From assembly GCF_003351105.1 (NCBI RefSeq), contig NZ_NKRG01000002.1:176825-240824 (forward strand): a stretch of 64,000 nt of DNA. Reading direction: 5' to 3'. The notes under the pieces were generated by a model. That model saw nothing but the letters and a program-made list of their open reading frames with translations, was not told where the DNA came from and did no database searches. The stretch comes from Thermosipho africanus Ob7. GTDB taxonomy: Bacteria > Thermotogota > Thermotogae > Thermotogales > Fervidobacteriaceae. Both the position numbers and the translations under genes were made by a program. This document shows, piece after piece, positions 58,238-64,000 of this stretch (its first letter is position 1; each line of letters opens with the position of its first letter).

Positions 58238-58980
58238 TATTGGCTGGAAACTGGAAAATGCACAAAACTCCAACTGAATCTGCACATTTTGCATCAATAT
58301 TACTAAATGCATTTCATGGAGAAAAAGAATTTGATATTATAGTCGCTCCTACTTTCATATCAATACCAGCAGTATACGAAATTCTAAGAGATTCTAATAT
58401 TAAGGTTGCAGCACAAAATATGTACTTTGAGGATGAAGGTGCATACACCGGAGAAATATCTTGGAAAATGTTAAAAGAATCTGGTGTTGAGTATGTAATA
58501 ATTGGTCATAGTGAAAGACGAAACATATTTGGAGAAACAGATGAAATGATAAACAAAAAGATAAAAAAAGCAATAGAAGTTGGTTTAACTCCTATTTTCT
58601 GTGTTGGAGAAAAACTCGAAGAAAGAGAGGAAGGCCTTACATTTGCAGTAGTTGAAACTCAAATTAGAAAAGGATTAAAAAATATAGAGGACATTGAAAA
58701 TGTAATTATAGCTTACGAACCAGTCTGGGCTATTGGAACAGGAAAAGTTGCAACTCCAGCTCAAGCTCAGGAAGTTCATAGCTTTATAAGGTCACTTATT
58801 TCAAAAATGTACTCAAAAGAAAGAGCCGAAAAAGTTAGAATACTTTACGGTGGTAGCATTAAACCAAACAACTTCTTTAGTTTAATAGTACAACCAGACA
58901 TAGATGGTGGACTAGTTGGAGGAGCAAGTCTTAAAGAAAGTTTCATAGAACTTGGAAAAATTTTAAAACAAGTGATATAA
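58225..58980 (+). CDS. tpiA: Triosephosphate isomerase, translated as PGK-TIM fusion
   Basis: 251 residues from the first codon after the shift. [14 protein letters not shown] holds the first strand and the catalytic Lys; IIGHSERRN has the His; [11 protein letters not shown] has the Glu; [11 protein letters not shown] closes the phosphate site. It interconverts dihydroxyacetone phosphate and glyceraldehyde 3-phosphate. The only in-frame start is a TTG at 58240, which lacks a Shine-Dalgarno and would remove strand 1 (RKLV). The sensible product is therefore the C-terminal half of a fused PGK-TIM made by -1 recoding. A strong terminator follows. Confidence 0.93.
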   Translation, partial: NRKLVLAGNWKMHKTPTESAHFASILLNAFHGEKEFDIIVAPTFISIPAVYEILRDSNIKVAAQNMYFEDEGAYTGEISWKMLKESGVEYVIIGHSERRNIFGETDEMINKKIKKAIEVGLTPIFCVGEKLEEREEGLTFAVVETQIRKGLKNIEDIENVIIAYEPVWAIGTGKVATPAQAQEVHSFIRSLISKMYSKERAEKVRILYGGSIKPNNFFSLIVQPDIDGGLVGGASLKESFIELGKILKQVI

Positions 58981-58985
58981 TATAG

Positions 58986-59013
58986 AACTAGGGGGTGAGT
59001 CCCCCTAGTTTTT
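58986..59013 (+). terminator. Rho-independent terminator after tpi
   Basis: A 10-bp stem AACTAGGGGG/CCCCCTAGTT (58986-58995 with 59001-59010), loop TGAGT, then a T-run to 59013. Confidence 0.95.
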
Positions 59014-59033
59014 CTTTTACAGGAGGTAATTAA

Positions 59034-59636
59034 ATGCCACACATTCTTATAATTGATGATGAACGAAATGTAAGATTTTTAATTGAAAAATTTTTGGAAG
59101 GATTTACTTATGATTCTCTATCTACAGTTGAAGAAGCTTTAAAAAACATATTTGAAAAAAATATAAACTATGATCTTATAATTTCTGATTTAAAATTACC
59201 TGGAAAGTCTGGTATAGAACTTGTCAAAGAATTAAGGGAAAAAGCAATTGATACACCTATTTTAATTGTGTCAGCATATACAAAACCAGAAATTTTATCT
59301 GAATTATTCAAATTTGAACGGGTTGATTTTCTTTCAAAACCTTTTACAAAAGAAGAATTACTTTCAAAGGTAAAAGAATTAATTGATGAACCTAAAGAAT
59401 CTTTTGACAGAGCATTAAGAATGGCAAATGAATTTCTAAATTCTGGTGATCTAAATAAAGCAGAAAAACTTATTAAAAAAATGTTTAGTCTGTCGCCTTC
59501 TTCACCAATCCCACATTACCTTATGTATGAATTACTTAAAAAACGCGGTAATTTAGAACTTGCAAACAAGCACTTGAATGCCGCAAAGTCTCTTGATGAA
59601 AACATTGAGGTGAAAAAAGATGCGGAAAACAAATGA
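59034..59636 (+). CDS. Response regulator with helical (TPR-like) C-terminal part
   Basis: 200 residues. The receiver domain has the acidic pair Asp8-Asp9 (LIIDDE), phospho-acceptor Asp52 (ISDLKLP), Ser80 (IVSAYT) and Lys102 (SKPF). Residues 120-200 are helical with a TPR-like repeat (ALRMANEFLNSGDLNKAEKL; YLMYELLKKRGNLELANKHL). No DNA-binding or enzyme output domain, so it likely acts by protein contact. No histidine kinase is nearby. It overlaps the first trkA gene by 17 bases. AGGAGG precedes the ATG. Confidence 0.88.
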   Translation: MPHILIIDDERNVRFLIEKFLEGFTYDSLSTVEEALKNIFEKNINYDLIISDLKLPGKSGIELVKELREKAIDTPILIVSAYTKPEILSELFKFERVDFLSKPFTKEELLSKVKELIDEPKESFDRALRMANEFLNSGDLNKAEKLIKKMFSLSPSSPIPHYLMYELLKKRGNLELANKHLNAAKSLDENIEVKKDAENK

Positions 59637-60045
59637 GCTTTTCATTGTTATTATAGGCTGTGGTAAGGTTGGCGGAAACATTGCCAGTATGGCTTCGTCC
59701 ATCGGACACAGTGTCGTTGTAATAGATAAAAATCAAGAGTCATTCGAGAATTTGTCACCTGAGTTTACAGGTTTTACAATTATTGGGGATGCTACTGAAA
59801 AAGATGTCCTCGAAAATGCAAAGATTTCTAAAGCAGATTATGTATTTGTACTTACAGAAGATGATAATACAAATTTTTTAATATCCCTACAATGTAAATA
59901 TTATTTTGGAGCAAAAAATATAATTGCAAGAGTTTACGACCCAGAAAATAGTGTATTATTTTTAGAATACAACATTAATGTTGTATCACCTACGATGCTT
60001 TTAATTGGTGATTTAAAAAATATACTGGTTGGTGAAAGCTTATGA
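59620..60045 (+). CDS. TrkA/KtrA-type NAD-binding subunit, N domain only
   Basis: 141 residues with a single RCK-N Rossmann domain. The nucleotide loop GCGKVGGN (Gly13, Gly15, Gly18) is intact, and VVVIDKNQESFENL gives the acidic end of strand 2. There is no RCK-C domain. It is followed at an ATGA overlap by a second TrkA-type gene and then TrkH, the arrangement known for Thermotoga. It likely gates potassium uptake in response to nucleotides. GAGGTG precedes the ATG. Confidence 0.88.
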   Translation: MRKTNELFIVIIGCGKVGGNIASMASSIGHSVVVIDKNQESFENLSPEFTGFTIIGDATEKDVLENAKISKADYVFVLTEDDNTNFLISLQCKYYFGAKNIIARVYDPENSVLFLEYNINVVSPTMLLIGDLKNILVGESL

Positions 60046-60701
60046 AAGTTGTCCTAATTGGCGGCGAAAAAATTGCATATTTTCTTGCAAAATCATTCTC
60101 AAGTAAGGGATATAAAACTTATTTAGTAAACAAAGATCAAAAATTATGTGAGGATTTTGCAAGAGATCTAAAAGCTGTGGTAATTCATGGCGATGCTTCA
60201 AAGAAAAGACTCCTAGAACAATTAGATATTGAAGAAGATGATATCATAGTTGTTCTTACAAATAAAGATAAAGAAAATCTTATTATCACACAATTTGCAA
60301 AAAAGATCTTTGGAGTAAAAAATATTGTAACACTGGTAAATAATCCAGACAATATAGAACTATTTGAAAAATTAGGAATTACAGCAGTTGTCAGTACTAC
60401 CACAATGCTTCAAAAAGCTGTAGAAAATTTGTTATTTGGGGAAGAACTCCAACAATTCTTATCTGTTGAAGAAGGAAAACTAACTTTCTTAAAAATAGAC
60501 ATACCTGAAAACTCAAAAGCTGTTGGAAAGTTATTAAAGGATTTAAATTTGCCTCATGATTGTGTTGTTGGTGGTATACTAAGGAAGGGAAAAGTTATAA
60601 TTCCACATGGTAATACTGAAATAAATGCTGGAGATAGATTATATATTGTAAGTTTACCAACAGCTCAAGAACAAATTCTTGATATTTTAATGGGTGAATA
60701 A
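60042..60701 (+). CDS. TrkA/KtrA-type subunit with RCK-N and RCK-C domains
   Basis: 219 residues. The N domain starts VVLIGGEKIAYFLAKSF, where the glycine loop is degenerate (GGEKIA rather than GxGxxG), and has DLKAVVIHGDASKKRLLEQ. The RCK-C domain follows (about 145-215: LTFLKIDIPENSKAVGKLLK, GNTEINAGDRLYIVS). It probably pairs with the preceding N-only protein, so that nucleotide binding and C-domain ligand sensing are divided between two chains. ATG overlaps the upstream stop. Confidence 0.88.
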   Translation: MKVVLIGGEKIAYFLAKSFSSKGYKTYLVNKDQKLCEDFARDLKAVVIHGDASKKRLLEQLDIEEDDIIVVLTNKDKENLIITQFAKKIFGVKNIVTLVNNPDNIELFEKLGITAVVSTTTMLQKAVENLLFGEELQQFLSVEEGKLTFLKIDIPENSKAVGKLLKDLNLPHDCVVGGILRKGKVIIPHGNTEINAGDRLYIVSLPTAQEQILDILMGE

Positions 60702-60703
60702 GT

Positions 60704-62185
60704 ATGCCTAGAAAAAAAGAACAGTACAAACTAATTATTCATAACATAGGATTAGTTTTAATGTATTACACAATTATCATACTTTTCCCATTAGTATTTA
60801 ATATTTTTTATCCAAATGAATTAAAAAATTCTTATGCCTTTTTATTATCAGCCTTTTTGTCTTTTTTTATTGGATACATTCTTTTTAAAGCTACAAAAGA
60901 TGTTTCTTCTACAACCGTTACAGTTCGTGAAGGAGCTGTTATTGTCTTTTTCACATGGTTACTTGTTGTTTTAATAGGCTCTATTCCTTTTATACTAGTT
61001 GAAAACTTGACCTTTTCACAAGCTGTTTTTGAATCAACAAGTGGTTTTACTACTACTGGTTTGACAATGTTTACCGATGTTTCAAAAGTTTCAAAATTAA
61101 TACTTGTTTGGAGAAGTATAATGCAATTCATAGGTGGTGCTGGCTTTGCACTTATAATGATGGGATCTGTCATTGGTCCAAAAGGGTTTGGTCTATATCA
61201 CGCTGAAGGCAGGGTAGATAACATTGCTCCAAACATAAAACGTTCAGCAAGGATTATTACTCTCATTTATATAACTTATGCATTTTTAGGAACTGTACTA
61301 CTTGATATAGTTGGAATGCCTTTGTTTGATGCGTTCAACCATTCATTAACTGCTCTTGCAACAGGTGGTTTTTCCGTAAAGAATGCAAGTATTGGAGATT
61401 ACAATAACTTAAGAGTTGAAATAGTCACAATCATTCTAATGTTTTTGGGTGGAACAGGGTTTGGAGTTCACTATACACTGTGGAGAGGAAATTTTAAGGC
61501 TTTCTTAAAAAATGGTGAGCCTTGGTTAATGCTCACAACAATATTTACTTTTTCTTTAATAATGGCCTTTAACGGTATTGGAAAAGTATTTTCTACCTTT
61601 TCACAGGGTTTTAGAGAGTCTTTATTTCAAACTACGTCTGCGCTAACAGGTACAGGTTTTTCAACAGTGGATTTGACAAATCCTTTATGGATCAATTTTG
61701 GATTAGGAATGTTTATACTTACTTCATTAATGATGGCCGGTGGTGGTATGGATTCAACCGCTGGTGGATTAAAACAATATCGTATCTGGGTGACTATCAA
61801 GGTATTACTACATTCTGTAAAGGAATTTCTTCTGCCATCAAAAAGTGTTACTAAAATATCTGCTTGGAAAGGGCAAAATAAAAATTTTATAAAGAATGAA
61901 GATATTAAAGAAATTTTTCTAGTTTTTTCAATGTATTTCTTCACATTTTTCGTGGGAAGTTTAATACTAAGCTCTTATGGTTATAATCTAACTCAATCCA
62001 TGTTTGAATTTGCTTCCGCAATGAACGGCGTAGGATTATCTTCCGGAATTACTTCACCAAATATGCCTCTTGGAGCAATGTGGACACTTACTATTGCAAT
62101 GTTTACTGGAAGACTGGAATTTTTAGTTGTAATTTACGCTGTTGCAAAGATGATTAATGATTTATACGAAAGTATAAAAAAGTAG
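60704..62185 (+). CDS. TrkH/KtrB-type potassium transporter
   Basis: 493 residues with about ten membrane helices. The four P-loop motifs are visible in shortened form: TSGFTTTGLT, LATGGFS, SALTGTGFST and SAMNGVGLSSG, each with the filter glycine. It forms the membrane channel of a Trk/Ktr potassium uptake system, gated by the two upstream TrkA-type proteins. It lies 2 bases after the second trkA. Its 3' end nearly abuts the convergent queD. Confidence 0.93.
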   Translation: MPRKKEQYKLIIHNIGLVLMYYTIIILFPLVFNIFYPNELKNSYAFLLSAFLSFFIGYILFKATKDVSSTTVTVREGAVIVFFTWLLVVLIGSIPFILVENLTFSQAVFESTSGFTTTGLTMFTDVSKVSKLILVWRSIMQFIGGAGFALIMMGSVIGPKGFGLYHAEGRVDNIAPNIKRSARIITLIYITYAFLGTVLLDIVGMPLFDAFNHSLTALATGGFSVKNASIGDYNNLRVEIVTIILMFLGGTGFGVHYTLWRGNFKAFLKNGEPWLMLTTIFTFSLIMAFNGIGKVFSTFSQGFRESLFQTTSALTGTGFSTVDLTNPLWINFGLGMFILTSLMMAGGGMDSTAGGLKQYRIWVTIKVLLHSVKEFLLPSKSVTKISAWKGQNKNFIKNEDIKEIFLVFSMYFFTFFVGSLILSSYGYNLTQSMFEFASAMNGVGLSSGITSPNMPLGAMWTLTIAMFTGRLEFLVVIYAVAKMINDLYESIKK

Positions 62186-62186
62186 T

Positions 62187-62549
62187 TTACATATTCTTTT
62201 TTAATGTTACGTATGAAGTAGGCGTTTCATATACTTTTATTTCATACAAGAAATATCTTTCACTGTGTAATTCGGTCTCCAATTGTTTCCAAATCCACTC
62301 AGCAATATTTTCCGCACTCGGTTGTGGAATTATTTCGTTTATATATGAATGATCTAATCTATTTAAAACTTTTTCTTTAATAATACGCTTTAGTTCTAAA
62401 AAATCTATAACCATACCTTCCTCATCTTTCTCACCAGCAACGGTAACTACTAGTTTATATGTGTGTCCATGCAACTTTTCACATTTTCCATGATACTTTA
62501 CAAGGTTATGTGCTGCGTCAAACGTAAACTCTTTTGAAACTAGTAGCAT
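62187..62549 (-). CDS. queD: 6-carboxy-5,6,7,8-tetrahydropterin synthase
   Basis: 120 residues of the PTPS/QueD fold. Zinc ligands lie in FDAAHNL and KLHGHTYKL (His of AAH, and both His of HGH). The catalytic Cys is in KCEKLHG, and LDHSYINEI and PSAENIAEWIW follow. It makes carboxytetrahydropterin for queuosine. GGGAGGG precedes the ATG. It goes with queH at 9.6 kb. Confidence 0.92.
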   Translation of the reverse strand: MLLVSKEFTFDAAHNLVKYHGKCEKLHGHTYKLVVTVAGEKDEEGMVIDFLELKRIIKEKVLNRLDHSYINEIIPQPSAENIAEWIWKQLETELHSERYFLYEIKVYETPTSYVTLKKNM

Positions 62550-62569
62550 CTTAAATAGTCCCTCCCTAG

Positions 62570-63427
62570 TTAAATAATTTCTACTTTTTTTATCTTTGCA
62601 TTTTTATCTTTTAGTTTTGCTAAAAAAAGTTCTACATCTTTTTCTTTTGATAACTTCCAATTTCTCTCGATTAAAATTTTATATGTTAAGGTATCTATTT
62701 TTAAAATAATATCTCCTTTTCTTATATTATCCTCCAAAGGAAATTCTTTGTCAAAAATTATAACCATTCCTATATATGATGAAAATCTCATCAGTTTATT
62801 CTTCAACAATACATAGTCAAAAAAATCCTCATAGACTAAATCAAATTCATATCTTTTTTCTATTTCCTCAACTATCAATTTTACCACGTTATAATCTAAC
62901 CCCAAATCTATCATCTTTTTCAAATAGATCATTTCATTTGATACATTTGTTTCACTATAAACCAAGTATTTACCCACTTCAAAAAATGCTTCCCTATAAT
63001 ACATTCTTACTGATAAAGCCCAATCAGAAGAAATTGATGGTAAAAAATCTCCATTGTATATATCAAATGCTTTTTTTAAAGACTTTGTATCTTTTTTATC
63101 TAAAGAAACCAAAGATAATCTTTCAAAGTTTTCAAAATCTGTTTCTATTTTATTAGGTACAACAGAAACTATAGAATCTTTAGTATTTAATCTTGCAATA
63201 TTTTTTAACTTTTTATTTATTTTAGAAAAAAATACTGTTATATCATTTCGGCATGGCATCTGATTAATATCCCACACATTTTCTAATACATTTTCAACAC
63301 TTACATGTTTTTTGTAAATAACAAAAGCAAGAATTTCTGACTCTTTGGGAGAAAAATGCGTGTTTTTCAACTCTGAAATTAAAAAATCTCCAAATGTAAT
63401 AACTTTTATGCTCTCACCTTCTTTCAA
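62570..63427 (-). CDS. BTAD/SARP-type transcriptional regulator
   Basis: Up to 285 residues. Residues 1-90 look like an OmpR-type winged helix (FSPKESEILAFVIYKKHVSVENV, and NDITVFFSKINKKLKNI as recognition region). Residues 100-200 match a bacterial transcriptional activator domain (FENFERL, DIYNGDFLPSISSDWALSVR). The last 80 residues are unassigned. The start is unclear: TTG 63427 has no ribosome site and lies at the predicted start of transcription; GAAGGTGAG is followed by ATA at 63409. It sits between queD and a divergent secreted-protein gene, which it may control. Confidence 0.7.
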   Translation of the reverse strand: MKEGESIKVITFGDFLISELKNTHFSPKESEILAFVIYKKHVSVENVLENVWDINQMPCRNDITVFFSKINKKLKNIARLNTKDSIVSVVPNKIETDFENFERLSLVSLDKKDTKSLKKAFDIYNGDFLPSISSDWALSVRMYYREAFFEVGKYLVYSETNVSNEMIYLKKMIDLGLDYNVVKLIVEEIEKRYEFDLVYEDFFDYVLLKNKLMRFSSYIGMVIIFDKEFPLEDNIRKGDIILKIDTLTYKILIERNWKLSKEKDVELFLAKLKDKNAKIKKVEII

Positions 63428-63431
63428 GCTA

Positions 63432-63440
63432 ATTATATCA
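63432..63440 (-). promoter_or_regulatory. Extended -10 promoter of BTAD regulator
   Basis: The minus strand reads TGATATAAT, the same 9-mer as before frr and the EF-G-like gene. Start near 63425. Confidence 0.5.
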
Positions 63441-63477
63441 TGTAAATTATATAATTAATTTTATATTGAGTAATAAT

Positions 63478-63507
63478 TTGACTGCATCTTAGGTTTTAAT
63501 TTATATT
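63478..63507 (+). promoter_or_regulatory. Promoter of secreted acidic protein gene
   Basis: -35 TTGACT (63478-63483), an 18-base spacer and -10 TATATT (63502-63507). It leaves a leader of about 125 bases before the ATG at 63639, in which I see no clear riboswitch. Confidence 0.6.
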
Positions 63508-63638
63508 AATGTAGTATTATCAATTTACAGAAGAAAAATAAAGACAAAAAAAGTGCTGTTGTTATGTAATTAATTTCTTAAGAAAGGAGGAAAGGTAAGA
63601 AATTATATAAGAACCACAAAAACTAAGGAGGGGAAACT

Positions 63639-64000
63639 ATGAGAAAGATGTTAATTACTTTATTAAGTTTATTTGCTTTATTTATTTTTGCCGATGCAAC
63701 TTCTGTACATGTACCGGGATGTGATTGGGAAGAATATACTATTGATTCTTCCATCACAATTTTTGTCCATCAATGGATGGATCTTGATTATGAATGGTTA
63801 ATCGCTGATTTTGATATTTGTGACTATACTCAAACAGGTGATGTTGATGTATTAACTTTCACACTTGACTCCAATGCTCCTGTCAACGTAATTCCATATG
63901 CAGATTACAATGGACTTGATGCTTACATAGATGCAGATGTTTATGTTACAAAAGATGGTAACCCATTTGTTCCTACAAGTCCTATTGATGATGGAGTATA
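63639..64000 (+). CDS. Secreted acidic protein, N-terminal part, unknown
   Basis: The first 120 residues of a gene that runs off the window. A signal peptide (MRKMLITLLSLFALFIFA) is followed by an Asp-rich, aromatic, beta-like sequence with two Cys (PGCDWEEYTID; ADFDICDYTQTGDVDVL; DADVYVTKDGNPF). AAGGAGGGG lies 6 bases before the ATG. It could be a surface or toga-associated protein, judging by signal and composition only. Divergent from the BTAD-type regulator. Confidence 0.7.
   Translation, partial: MRKMLITLLSLFALFIFADATSVHVPGCDWEEYTIDSSITIFVHQWMDLDYEWLIADFDICDYTQTGDVDVLTFTLDSNAPVNVIPYADYNGLDAYIDADVYVTKDGNPFVPTSPIDDGV

Noticed and set aside
59620..60701. Two short TrkA-type genes taken as one gene broken by a frameshift
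   Set aside because: Each has its own N domain and start, joined by an ATGA overlap; the second begins with a complete Rossmann start, so these are two genes.
63508..63638. A riboswitch in the long leader before the secreted acidic protein
   Set aside because: The leader is A-rich with no GC stems or conserved aptamer pattern that I could recognise.

Overview
The window is about 31% GC chromosomal DNA from a Thermotogales bacterium, most likely a Thermosipho species. This is inferred from the AT-rich base use, the flagellar, division and Ktr-type potassium-transport clusters, a type A RNase P RNA, and above all a pgk-tpi pair joined through a poly-A recoding site, like the PGK-TIM fusion known from Thermotoga maritima. 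I see no insertion sequence, prophage, CRISPR array, tRNA or rRNA. Coding is dense and no gene-free stretch exceeds 300 bases.

Layout. 1-3.05 kb: molybdenum hydroxylase (xanthine dehydrogenase type), FAD, Fe-S and Mo subunits. 3.1-6.8 kb, minus strand: a lipoprotein and a lipoprotein subtilisin. 7.0-12.4 kb: relA/spoT, dtd, queH, an anti-sigma-type kinase, a small PAP2-like membrane protein, a lytic transglycosylase and an orphan ABC ATPase. 12.4-14.2 kb: polysaccharide pyruvyl transferase and a metallo-beta-lactamase-fold hydrolase. 14.26-19.94 kb: panB, coaBC, a secreted unknown, a CBS-ACT protein, scpA, scpB and a MoxR ATPase. 19.97-30.46 kb, minus strand: flagellar operon ylxF-like, fliK, flgD, flgE, flbD, motA, motB, fliL, fliM, fliY. 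30.58-32.63 kb: an EF-G-like GTPase. 32.68-43.42 kb, minus strand: an envelope and translation operon running frr, uppS, cdsA, alaS, mreB, mreC-like, a degenerate GGDEF protein, murA, a frameshifted capD-type dehydratase and two unknowns. 43.47-49.10 kb, minus strand: ftsQ-like, ftsA, ftsZ, pilB and a single-pass membrane protein. 49.14-49.46 kb: rnpB. 49.5-53.7 kb: fba-ackA, then fliH-fliI. 53.8-55.9 kb: a predicted outer-membrane barrel and a four-repeat secreted protein. 55.96-58.98 kb: gap-pgk-tpi. 59.0-62.2 kb: a response regulator, two TrkA-type subunits and TrkH. 62.19-64 kb: queD, a BTAD-type regulator and the start of a secreted acidic protein.

Functionally the window joins sugar breakdown and acetate formation (fba, gap, pgk, tpi, ackA), murein and lipid synthesis with shape and division genes, motility, chromosome condensation (scpAB) and two queuosine steps (queH, queD).

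The most notable signal is recoding. Three genes (tpi, fliH and a capD-type gene) are out of frame with their 5' parts. All three need a shift in the same direction (-1, equal to one added base), and each has an A-rich slippery heptamer in exactly the right phase. The pgk-tpi case is strong: A10, no Shine-Dalgarno and no adequate start for tpi. The fliH case has the dnaX-type heptamer A AAA AAG. The capD case is weaker and may be a plain one-base deletion. Sequencing error in homopolymers cannot be excluded for fliH from this sequence alone.
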